6,640 nt of DNA from an uncultured Clostridia bacterium. GTDB lineage: Bacteria; Bacillota; Clostridia; Oscillospirales; Oscillospiraceae. The DNA lies in contig CAMGCA010000121.1 in the NCBI GenBank assembly GCA_946011705.1, forward strand, positions 1 to 6,640, given 5' to 3'. Below the pieces are notes generated by a model, which searched no databases, was not told the origin of the DNA, and saw only the letters and a program-made list of their open reading frames with translations. This document shows positions 1-5,053 of the stretch, one piece after another (within the stretch, counting starts at the first letter, position 1; each line of letters starts with the position of its first letter). The translations under genes and the position numbers were made by a program.

Positions 1-131
1 CGCTTACTCTCCAGAAAGCGTTCAATGTCCCGCTTCGGCATTCTGTTTGGCGCCCGCACCCCCACTTCCCCAGTGGGAGAAAGCTGGATGGAGATGGTCT
101 TCCGGGAACTGCGAATTAAAGTGTAATCCAT
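1..131 (-). CDS. YgjP-like (DUF45) zinc metallopeptidase, N-terminal fragment
   Basis: Only the first 43 codons are present; the gene continues past the left edge, so its 3' end is not seen. The peptide opens MDYTLIRSSRKTISIQ and continues with a strand-rich stretch (GEVGVRAPNRMP, residues about 21-32) and then KRDIERFLESK. This is the characteristic N-terminus of the YgjP/DUF45 family: a basic RSxRKT segment, a VRAP turn and an 'I..F..SK' helix. In the family the zinc-binding HExxH motif lies much further downstream, so it cannot be checked here. The ATG at 131 fits the usual family start; a GAGAAG stretch sits only 3 nt before it, a weak, tightly spaced ribosome binding site. The same frame stays open upstream into the repeat at 193-329, but no family-like sequence is encoded there. 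No clear promoter was found. The cellular role of this family is poorly defined, and nothing ties it to the selenium or purine genes. Confidence 0.72.
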   Translation of the reverse strand, partial: MDYTLIRSSRKTISIQLSPTGEVGVRAPNRMPKRDIERFLESK

Positions 132-150
132 ATACTTCTCATAATAGTAG

Positions 151-172
151 GGCGGCTTGCCCCCAAGCCGCC
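151..172. other. Perfect 9-bp stem-loop upstream of the YgjP-like gene
   Basis: GGCGGCTTG (151-159), loop CCCC, CAAGCCGCC (164-172): a perfect GC-rich inverted repeat ending 20 nt before the ATG at 131. Neither strand has a T-tract after it, so it is not a standard intrinsic terminator. In a minus-strand transcript it would be a strong hairpin in the 5' leader of the YgjP-like gene. Function unknown. Confidence 0.6.
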
Positions 173-192
173 GCAATGTATCGAAGAATTGT

Positions 193-329
193 ATGTCATT
201 CCGAGAGAGCGAAGCGACCGTGGGAATCCGTTTCCCTCAATGCTCCGTTTATTGCATGGTAATCAATCCACGCACAACACTTAGAGAACGGATTGCCACG
301 CCAGTGTGCGCACTGGCTCGCAATGACAT
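193..329. repeat. Two-hairpin interspersed repeat, copy 1
   Basis: The 137-bp element is bounded by inverted ATGTCATT (193-200) and AATGACAT (322-329). Its left arm (193-230) folds on itself by ATTCC (198-202) with GGAAT (223-227) and carries GCGAAGC in the loop. Its right arm (289-329) folds by ATTGC (292-296) with GCAAT (320-324), enclosing a 7-bp inner stem GCCAGTG/CACTGGC (300-306/311-317) with a TGCG loop. The arms flank an unrelated-looking interior of about 58 bp. The right arm matches copy 2 at 41 of 42 positions (289-330 versus 3580-3621; the difference is G308 versus A3599), and both copies have the same orientation. It has no coding capacity; small ORFs across it are spurious. It lies 71 nt after the xpt stop. 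It resembles a REP/BIME- or MITE-like non-autonomous element, but no transposase is nearby. Confidence 0.88.
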
Positions 330-351
330 GGTTATCCGACAGTCTGCGGCA

Positions 352-387
352 GCTTGAGGGCAAACCGCCCTACAGCGCTTCTTTTTT
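352..387 (+). terminator. Weak terminator-like stem-loop with offset T-tract
   Basis: On the plus strand AGGGC (357-361) pairs with GCCCT (367-371) and, after a 2x2 internal loop, GCT (352-354) with AGC (374-376). TTTTTT follows at 382-387, five bases after the stem. It faces against xpt, so it could stop only antisense transcription entering the xpt 3' end. On the minus strand the hairpin is not followed by T residues, so it gives xpt no clear intrinsic terminator. The gap between stem and T-tract makes this call weak. Confidence 0.25.
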
Positions 388-400
388 GTTGGAAATTCGT

Positions 401-982
401 TTACTGCTCCCGGAAGGTGATGGTTCCGGTGTCCGGGTCCATGGCGTCCACAATGGCCAGAGATTCCAGCCGATAACCCAGATTCCGGATGACCTTGCCG
501 CCGATCTGGAAGCCCTTCTCAATGACGATGCCCAGACCCTCCACGGTAGCCCCGGCCGCCTCCGCAATGGAAATCAGGCCCTGCAGGGCGCAGCCGTTGG
601 CGAGAAAATCATCGATAATCAGAAGATGATCCTCACTGCTCAGGAACTTCTTGGACACGATGATCTGATTCTTATTCTTGTGGGTAAAGGATTCCACCTC
701 GGAGATGTACATTTCGCCCTCAATGTTGATGGACTTGGATTTCTTGGCAAACACCATGGGTACGCCAAATTCCTTCGCCACAAAGCAGGCGATGCCGATG
801 CCGGAAGCCTCGATGGTCAGCACCTTGGTAATCTTCTGCTGGGCAAACCGGCGATGAAATTCCCGTCCGATCTCCTCCATCAGAGCAATGTCCATCTGGT
901 GATTCAGAAAGCTATCCACCTTCAGAACATTGCCGGGTTTTACGATTCCGTCCTTCGCGATTCTCTCTTCCAAAAAGTTCAT
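401..982 (-). CDS. xpt: Xanthine phosphoribosyltransferase
   Basis: This cytosolic purine salvage enzyme joins xanthine to PRPP to give XMP and diphosphate, feeding GMP synthesis. The 193-residue product matches the usual Xpt length. Family signatures include [13 protein letters not shown] (residues 19-31), the [12 protein letters not shown] segment (51-62), [11 protein letters not shown] (74-84) and the PRPP-binding loop [13 protein letters not shown] (118-130), where the paired aspartates contact ribose phosphate. IVIEKGFQ (152-159) is also typical. The ATG at 982 is chosen over the in-frame GTG at 991 because GGGAGG (991-996) sits 8 nt before it and the family begins at this point. It is divergent from pbuX, its usual operon partner in Bacillus and relatives, and has its own promoter. 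The predicted leader of about 22 nt has no room for a purine riboswitch. No convincing intrinsic terminator follows; repeat copy 1 begins 71 nt after the stop. Confidence 0.97.
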   Translation of the reverse strand: MNFLEERIAKDGIVKPGNVLKVDSFLNHQMDIALMEEIGREFHRRFAQQKITKVLTIEASGIGIACFVAKEFGVPMVFAKKSKSINIEGEMYISEVESFTHKNKNQIIVSKKFLSSEDHLLIIDDFLANGCALQGLISIAEAAGATVEGLGIVIEKGFQIGGKVIRNLGYRLESLAIVDAMDPDTGTITFREQ

Positions 983-1010
983 AGCGAACACCTCCCAAAG
1001 CTTAAGAGGT

Positions 1011-1039
1011 ATTATAGCACACGCCTGTCAAATTGTCAG
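1011..1039 (-). promoter_or_regulatory. xpt promoter, sigma-A type with extended -10
   Basis: Read on the minus strand, CTGACA (1039-1034, one mismatch to TTGACA), a 17-bp spacer, then TATAAT (1016-1011) preceded by TGC, which makes an extended -10. Transcription should start near 1004, leaving a leader of about 22 nt that carries the GGGAGG ribosome binding site (991-996). A TTGACA also lies inside the spacer, but only 9 bp from the -10, so it is not the -35. TGTCA occurs twice on the plus strand (1026-1030 and 1034-1038), giving a short direct repeat. Confidence 0.8.
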
Positions 1040-1081
1040 TTGTTTTCTCAAAAAAAGTCGAAAGTTCTGCGTTTTCTGCAA

Positions 1082-1110
1082 TTTACACACCGCTTCCGGA
1101 ATGCTATACT
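1082..1110 (+). promoter_or_regulatory. pbuX promoter, sigma-A type with extended -10
   Basis: TTTACA (1082-1087), exactly 17 bp, TATACT (1105-1110) preceded by TGC. Transcription should start near 1117, giving a leader of about 24 nt, too short for a guanine or xanthine riboswitch. The 42 bp between this -35 and the divergent xpt -35 contains TTCTGC twice in direct orientation (1065-1070 and 1074-1079, 9 bp apart). That is the most repeat-like candidate for a shared regulator site, but it is weak. Confidence 0.78.
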
Positions 1111-1125
1111 GTTAATTGTAATAGA

Positions 1126-1133
1126 AAGAGAGG
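1126..1133 (+). promoter_or_regulatory. pbuX ribosome binding site followed by seven T
   Basis: AAGAGAGG (1126-1133) is followed by an uninterrupted run of seven T (1134-1140) and then ATG at 1141. It fixes the start of pbuX and excludes the longer in-frame opening at 1033. The whole Shine-Dalgarno-to-start spacer is a homopolymer. Confidence 0.85.
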
Positions 1134-1140
1134 TTTTTTT

Positions 1141-2541
1141 ATGAAAGCATCCTACCGTCTGTCCGAAACCGCCTTCCAGCTGGACGGAAAAATGCCCCTG
1201 AAGCAGGCCATCCCCCTGGGATTGCAGCACGTTCTGGCCATGTTCGTGGGAAACCTGACACCCCTGCTCATCATCACCGGCGCCTGCGGTATCGCCGGGG
1301 GCGAATTCGCCGACTTGCAGCTGCATCTGCTTCAGAACGCCATGCTGGTGGCCGGCATTGTCACCTTAGTCCAGCTGTTCTCCATCGGCCCCGTTGGCGG
1401 TAAGGTTCCCATCATCATGGGCACCTCCTCCGGCTTCATCGGGGTCTTCAACAGCGTTGCCGCTACCATGGGCGGCGGCGTCATCGCCTACGGCGCCATC
1501 ATGGGAGCCTCCATCATCGGCGGCCTGTTTGAGGGCGTACTGGGCTTTTTCCTGAAACCCCTGCGGAAATTCTTCCCCGCTGTGGTCACCGGCACCGTGG
1601 TCATGTCCATCGGTCTGAGCCTGATTTCCGTGGGCATCAACTCCTTCGGCGGCGGCAATACCGCGAAAGACTTTGGCTCCATGGAAAACCTGCTGCTGGC
1701 AGTCTTCGTGCTGGTGATGATTCTGGTATTCAAGCACGGCTCCAAGGGCTTTGCCAGCTCCTCCGCCATATTGCTCGGCATCATCTGCGGCTACGCCGCC
1801 GCCTTTATCATGGGCTTCATCCTGCCCACCACCGGGGTCACCGCCGAGGGCGTAGAATACACCAAGGCCTGGGTGCTCAACTGGAGCAAAGTGGCAGACG
1901 CCGCCTGGTTTGAAATCCCTCAGCTGATGCCGGTGAAGCCCGTGTTTGACCTTCGGGCCATTGCGCCGGTGCTCATCATGTTCGTGGTCACCGCCGTGGA
2001 AACCGTGGGCGACATCTCCGGCGTGATGGAAGGCGGCTTGGGCCGGGAGGCCACCGACAGGGAGCTGTCTGGCGGCGTGATCTGTGACGGCATCGGCTCC
2101 TCCTTTGCAGCCCTGTTCGGCGTGCTGCCCAACACCTCCTTCAGCCAGAACGTGGGCCTCGTGGCTATGACCAAGGTGGTCAACCGCTTCGCCCTCGCCA
2201 CCGGCGCGGTGTTCCTGATTCTGTGCGGCCTGTGTCCCAAGCTGGGTGCGCTGGGGTCCATCATGCCCCAGGCCGTGCTGGGCGGCGCGGCTGTCATGAT
2301 GTTCTCCTCCATCGTCATCAGCGGCATTCAGCTCATCACCAAAGAGCCGCTGACGGCCCGGAACCTGTCCATCGTGTCCGTAGCCCTGGGCGTGGGCTAC
2401 GGCATGGGCGCCAACAGCGGCATCCTTGCTCAGGCTCCCGAGGCGGTGCGGCTGATCTTCGGCGGCTCCGGCATCGTGCCTGCCGCCATGGTGGCGATTC
2501 TGCTGAACATCCTGCTGCCCAAGGAAAAAGCGGAGCTGTAA
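1141..2541 (+). CDS. pbuX: Xanthine/purine permease (NCS2 family)
   Basis: This integral membrane nucleobase:cation symporter of the NCS2 (uracil-xanthine permease) family imports xanthine or a related purine. The 466 residues are almost entirely hydrophobic segments and fit the 14-helix NCS2 fold. Diagnostic elements are GLQHVLAMF near the N-terminus (Gln29, His30; this His is conserved in characterised members), ETVGD (Glu287, Asp291), DGIGS (Asp316) and the NCS2 signature QNVGLVAMTK (Gln336, Asn337). These correspond to the Glu, Asp and Gln-Asn substrate-site residues studied in E. coli XanQ. The set favours xanthine or uric acid over uracil, but exact specificity cannot be read from sequence. 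The ATG at 1141 follows a good ribosome binding site. It is divergent from xpt, so uptake and phosphoribosylation are controlled from one region. Its stop codon is one base from that of the convergent mocA-like gene, and its last codons form part of that gene's terminator. Confidence 0.95.
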   Translation: MKASYRLSETAFQLDGKMPLKQAIPLGLQHVLAMFVGNLTPLLIITGACGIAGGEFADLQLHLLQNAMLVAGIVTLVQLFSIGPVGGKVPIIMGTSSGFIGVFNSVAATMGGGVIAYGAIMGASIIGGLFEGVLGFFLKPLRKFFPAVVTGTVVMSIGLSLISVGINSFGGGNTAKDFGSMENLLLAVFVLVMILVFKHGSKGFASSSAILLGIICGYAAAFIMGFILPTTGVTAEGVEYTKAWVLNWSKVADAAWFEIPQLMPVKPVFDLRAIAPVLIMFVVTAVETVGDISGVMEGGLGREATDRELSGGVICDGIGSSFAALFGVLPNTSFSQNVGLVAMTKVVNRFALATGAVFLILCGLCPKLGALGSIMPQAVLGGAAVMMFSSIVISGIQLITKEPLTARNLSIVSVALGVGYGMGANSGILAQAPEAVRLIFGGSGIVPAAMVAILLNILLPKEKAEL

Positions 2542-2554
2542 ATTACCGCTCCGC
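2521..2554 (-). terminator. Intrinsic terminator of the selenium-cofactor operon, inside the pbuX 3' end
   Basis: GCGGAGC (2530-2536) and GCTCCGC (2548-2554) form a 7-bp GC stem. Inside it, after one mismatch, GTA (2538-2540) can pair with TAC (2544-2546). On the minus strand the stem is followed directly by TTTTTCCTT (2529-2521), a proper intrinsic-terminator tail for the gene ending at 2543. The T-tract and one stem arm are also the last sense codons of pbuX (KEKAEL), and both stop codons lie within the hairpin. On the plus strand no T-tract follows, so it should not act as a standard terminator for pbuX. Confidence 0.8.
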
Positions 2555-3442
2555 CAGTTCCCGCAGGGTTTCCTGCGTATCCACATCCACTAACTCAAAC
2601 TTATCCCGGACGGGGTGCAGGCGCACCCGTTCGGGATACTCTTTTGCCAAAATTCCGCCGCCCTTGCCTTCCGGCAGGGTGAGAAGCTCCGGAAATGCCC
2701 ACTTTGGGAACAGGATGGGCGCACCGGGTTGGTCTTCAAAGGCCGTGCGCCAGATGAAATCCGGCTCACGCTTCCACGCGTTTACCAAGGCTTCTATGGT
2801 TTCCTTCCGCAAAAGGGGCTGGTCGCCGGGGCAGAACAGACAGCCGTCCACATTTCCCACGGCTTCCAGTCCAAGGCGGACAGTATCGTTCCGATTGGGA
2901 AGGCTGTGGAGAACGACTTCAACCTCCCGTTCCCGGCAGTAGGCGGCCACGTCCTCATGCCGGGTCACCACCACCCGGCGATCAACCAGGCCTTCCGTGG
3001 CCGCCAGACTCCGGGCAATCATGGGCTGTCCCCCAAAGTCCGCCATCAGCTTGTTTCCGCCGAACCGCTTTCCCATACCCGATGCCATAATCACGCAGCC
3101 AACGGTTTTTCCCGGGAAATATTGGGCGTATAGCTCCCGGTTGGTCTGAATGCAGGCATCCCGGTAGGCTTCGTATTGCATGAGAAAGGCCCGTCCTTCC
3201 GGGGTCAGGGAACTGCCGCCGCCATCTCTGCCGCCCACACTGCGCTGGGTCAGCGGAAAGCCCAGAGCCTTCTCCGCCTGTTTCACAAGCTTTAGGGCTT
3301 TGCTGTAGGCCATCTCCATGGAGGCCGCGGCGCAGCGCAGGGAGCCGGTTTCCTCCACTTTTTCCAGCAGCCGGCAGGGGCCTTCCCCAAAGAATTTCTC
3401 CCCGTTTTCGTCAAAAAACTGGATTTTTGTCACTGGTTTCAT
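2543..3442 (-). CDS. mocA: ModE-like winged-helix fused to MocA-like molybdopterin nucleotidyltransferase
   Basis: This is a two-domain cytosolic protein of 299 residues. Residues about 15-95 resemble the N-terminal DNA-binding domain of the molybdate regulator ModE: LLEKVEETGSLRCAAA, then MAYSKALKLV, and a GGRDGGGSSLTPEGR wing. Residues about 113-299 form a MobA/MocA-type nucleotidyltransferase: nucleotide-binding MASGMGKRFGGNK (119-131), metal-site LFCPGDQPLL (202-211, Asp207), GAPILFP (240-246) and DVDTQETL (286-293). MocA proteins attach CMP to molybdopterin for xanthine-dehydrogenase-type enzymes; close relatives occur with selenium-dependent hydroxylases. ModE's C-terminal molybdate-binding domain is absent. 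The ATG at 3442 is preferred over that at 3460 because AAGG lies 7 nt before it, while the upstream ATG has no Shine-Dalgarno sequence. It follows yqeC after 184 bp containing repeat copy 2, with no clear promoter of its own. The base transferred and any DNA-binding activity are inferred. Confidence 0.92.
   Translation of the reverse strand: MKPVTKIQFFDENGEKFFGEGPCRLLEKVEETGSLRCAAASMEMAYSKALKLVKQAEKALGFPLTQRSVGGRDGGGSSLTPEGRAFLMQYEAYRDACIQTNRELYAQYFPGKTVGCVIMASGMGKRFGGNKLMADFGGQPMIARSLAATEGLVDRRVVVTRHEDVAAYCREREVEVVLHSLPNRNDTVRLGLEAVGNVDGCLFCPGDQPLLRKETIEALVNAWKREPDFIWRTAFEDQPGAPILFPKWAFPELLTLPEGKGGGILAKEYPERVRLHPVRDKFELVDVDTQETLRELAER
2562..2577. other. Short stem-loop in the mocA-like 3' coding end
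   Basis: CGCAGG (2562-2567), loop GTTT, CCTGCG (2572-2577): a perfect 6-bp GC-rich hairpin 21 nt beyond the pbuX stop and inside the C-terminal codons of the convergent gene. No T-run follows on the plus strand, so it is not a classical terminator. It is the first strong structure met by a pbuX transcript after the shared hairpin. Confidence 0.4.
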
Positions 3443-3494
3443 TTTACTACCTTGTTTCATACTGATCGGTTAAAGGAGAACTTTTCTGATTTAG

Positions 3495-3620
3495 ATGTCA
3501 TTGCGAGGAGGGCGAAGCCCGACGTGGCAATCCGTTTTCTCCTTGGTAACAGATGCAATGTCGGGACTTGCAAGGGGAGCGGATTGCCACGCCAGTGTAC
3601 GCACTGGCTCGCAATGACAT
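3495..3620. repeat. Two-hairpin interspersed repeat, copy 2, inside the selenium operon
   Basis: The 126-bp element is bounded by ATGTCATTGCGAG (3495-3507) and its exact complement CTCGCAATGACAT (3608-3620). An inner inverted pair is GTGGCAATCCG (3524-3534) and CGGATTGCCAC (3580-3590). The left arm holds hairpin GGGCGAAGCCC; the right arm holds GCCAGTG/CACTGGC (3591-3597/3602-3608) around a TACG loop. The interior pairs partly by CTCCTTG with CAAGGGGAG, one base bulged. Each arm can fold alone by ATTGC with GCAAT, or the arms can pair with each other into a cruciform. It lies 6 bp after the yqeC stop and 52 bp before the mocA-like ATG, in the same orientation as copy 1, and would be transcribed as an intercistronic RNA structure. 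It has no coding capacity. Confidence 0.9.
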
Positions 3621-3626
3621 GTTGTC

Positions 3627-4238
3627 TTAGTCAGCTAAAGCACAATTTATCAGCGCAAGAAGTTCCTTCTTCTGTTCTTCCGTTCCACCGGCGGGATACA
3701 CCGACACCTTCCGATATGATTTACACAAAGGCCGCAGATAGCCCTCCCGCACCAAAATCGCCATGTGTTCCAGCGTGATGATGGTGTCGTCCTGTGCCCC
3801 AAGGCAGGCCTTCACCAGCTCCGGGCGGTGGGCAACTTCAATCAAGGGCCTGCCACGGGCCTGCAAACCGCAGACCACCACGATTTCCTCCACATTTTCA
3901 TAAAGAACCGGCTCGGTACTGTTTGGAAATTTGATGGGTTTGCGGTTTGAGCCATCGGCTTCAATCAGCACCACATCCGCCTGGGCGCAAACCTTTGCGT
4001 AGGTTTCCGGGGACAGGCCGCGGATTTTCCGCCCTTCGGGAACGCCTGCCATGACGTATCCCCTTCGATTCAGTTCCCCGAGAATCACTTCCGGGTCATC
4101 AGACTGCACCGTGTCCTCCTCCATGAACATATGGGTGGAGGTGGTAACGAACACCCGCTTTCCCTCCGCCCGGTACTGTGCCGCCTGTTTTTTGATAAGG
4201 GTTGTCTTCCCCCCTGCCCCCACAAAAGCCCGAATCAC
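3627..4238 (-). CDS. yqeC: YqeC, selenium-cofactor biosynthesis P-loop-like protein
   Basis: The 203-residue protein belongs to the YqeC family, a genomic marker of selenium-dependent molybdenum hydroxylases whose reaction is not established. The N-terminus FVGAGGKTTLI (residues 5-15) is a variant Walker A loop with Lys11 and Thr12-Thr13. A Walker-B-like strand ends in ADVVLIEADGS (87-97) followed by RKPIKFP, and TTSTHMF (32-38) and VVVCGLQARG (120-129) are also family-typical. This suggests a nucleotide-dependent enzyme or chaperone acting on the cofactor. The GTG at 4238 is chosen because GAGGG lies 7 nt before it, the conserved IRAFVGAGGKT begins immediately, and it overlaps the yqeB stop by the 4-nt GTGA arrangement common in translational coupling. 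The longer ATG opening at 4289 adds non-family residues read out of frame from yqeB. Repeat copy 2 starts 6 bp after the stop. Family assignment is firm, biochemistry unknown. Confidence 0.93.
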   Translation of the reverse strand: MIRAFVGAGGKTTLIKKQAAQYRAEGKRVFVTTSTHMFMEEDTVQSDDPEVILGELNRRGYVMAGVPEGRKIRGLSPETYAKVCAQADVVLIEADGSNRKPIKFPNSTEPVLYENVEEIVVVCGLQARGRPLIEVAHRPELVKACLGAQDDTIITLEHMAILVREGYLRPLCKSYRKVSVYPAGGTEEQKKELLALINCALAD

Positions 4239-5053
4239 AGTTTTTCCCTCAGGTGCAGCACTGCTTCCAGAACACCGCCCGCAATACACCGCGCCTTGTC
4301 GGAAATGGTAAAGCAGTTGTTATATTCGTTGGTTCTGGGGTCAATATCCGCAATCTTAAAGCCCTCTGATACCGGATAACCCTCCCGAATCAGGCCCCGA
4401 AGCAGACCATTCAGAGTAGCGTGAACCGGGACTTCCCCCTGTGCCGTCTCCACAAGCGCAATGATCTGACCTTTTTCTACGGTGTCGGTGATTTTCGAGA
4501 CCGTTCGCAGAATCCCCGCCGCCGGGCTGTGGATGACCCGCTCTTTTCCGCAGCCCCCGATGATGCCGGGGATGCCGGTGTTTGGAGCGGCAGAACCGGA
4601 ATAGAAAACCCGGCCCAGATCGTGGCCCCGCTTGGTCTCCACCACCGCGTCCACGTCTATGCCCGCCGTGAAGCCCGGTCCCAGGGCCACGGTGATGGGG
4701 GCCATGTCCCGGCGGGTGCCTAAGTTTTTCTTGGCGAGAATGGCATCTACCACCGCAAGCGGTTCAAAATGAGAGATGCTCTCCCCCTCCGGGTCAACCA
4801 GCATGGTGAGCGTTCCCGCCCTCAGCCGTTCTTCCGCATCCGGGATGGAGAAAGCAAGGGTACAGATTGTACCTTCTACAGTTTGGCTTCCCTGATACAC
4901 CGCCTCGGAAAAGGCCACGTTTCGGCGGATGGCGGAGGGTTTTTCCGTTTCCAGCACCAGCACCGGGAAGCCGCACCGGTGGAGCTTATCAATGGTGCCC
5001 GTGGCGAGATCTCCTCCGCCCCGGACGATGATCAGGTTTTCTAATGAAGACAT
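4235..5053 (-). CDS. yqeB: YqeB, selenium-dependent molybdenum hydroxylase system protein
   Basis: The 272-residue protein belongs to the YqeB (EF2563) family, thought to act in making or inserting the labile selenium cofactor of molybdenum hydroxylases; no reaction has been settled. The N-terminus LIIVRGGGDLATGTIDKL (residues 7-24) looks like a Rossmann dinucleotide-binding strand and glycine-rich loop. Next come the family-typical VLETEKPSAIRRNVAFSEAVY (33-53), TVALGPGFTAG (121-131) and GSAAPNTGIPG (153-163). Residues about 175-240 show two turn motifs, DTVEKGQIIALVE and YPVSEGFKIADID, like the two halves of a barrel-sandwich (lipoyl-like) fold. The ATG at 5053 overlaps the selD 3' end by 13 nt and has a purine-rich GGGAAGAAG upstream inside selD. 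The open frame reaches 5353, but that extension is selD read in another frame. Translation is probably coupled to both neighbours. Confidence 0.95.
   Translation of the reverse strand: MSSLENLIIVRGGGDLATGTIDKLHRCGFPVLVLETEKPSAIRRNVAFSEAVYQGSQTVEGTICTLAFSIPDAEERLRAGTLTMLVDPEGESISHFEPLAVVDAILAKKNLGTRRDMAPITVALGPGFTAGIDVDAVVETKRGHDLGRVFYSGSAAPNTGIPGIIGGCGKERVIHSPAAGILRTVSKITDTVEKGQIIALVETAQGEVPVHATLNGLLRGLIREGYPVSEGFKIADIDPRTNEYNNCFTISDKARCIAGGVLEAVLHLREKL

Noticed and set aside
157..357. Small ORFs over repeat copy 1, and similar ones over copy 2 (3452-3778)
   Set aside because: They are translations of the repeat itself. The repeat's conservation is in base pairing, not in codons.
330..400. 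Intrinsic terminator for xpt on the minus strand
   Set aside because: The only hairpin here is followed by a T-tract on the plus strand, not on the minus strand.
1033..1140. Extended N-terminus for PbuX from a TTG at 1033
   Set aside because: It would translate through the -35 and -10 boxes and the ribosome binding site; the family start is at 1141.
983..1140. Purine riboswitch between xpt and pbuX
   Set aside because: Predicted leaders are about 22-24 nt, and no aptamer-like three-way junction was seen.
293..1144. Plus-strand open frame of 283 codons across xpt and repeat copy 1
   Set aside because: It begins inside the repeat, runs antisense to xpt and through both promoters, and has no recognisable motifs.
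1366..2586. Long minus-strand open frame of 406 codons opposite pbuX
   Set aside because: Its product is rich in His, Gly, Asp and Ala with no fold pattern, as expected from the complement of a GC-rich membrane protein gene. The plus strand gives an unmistakable NCS2 permease.
2615..3133. Plus-strand open frame opposite the MocA-like domain
   Set aside because: It is a shadow of the conserved minus-strand gene and has no recognisable content.
3495..3620. tRNA or structured RNA gene suggested by the four-stem layout of repeat copy 2
   Set aside because: There is no acceptor-stem/CCA arrangement, T-loop sequence or anticodon loop, and a second copy sits elsewhere in the same window, so an interspersed repeat explains it better.
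193..3620. CRISPR array from repeated palindromic units
   Set aside because: There are only two copies about 3.3 kb apart, with no regular spacers and no cas genes.
4239..4289. Extended N-terminus for YqeC from the ATG at 4289
   Set aside because: The extra residues come from yqeB in another frame, and the GTG at 4238 has a well-spaced GAGGG.
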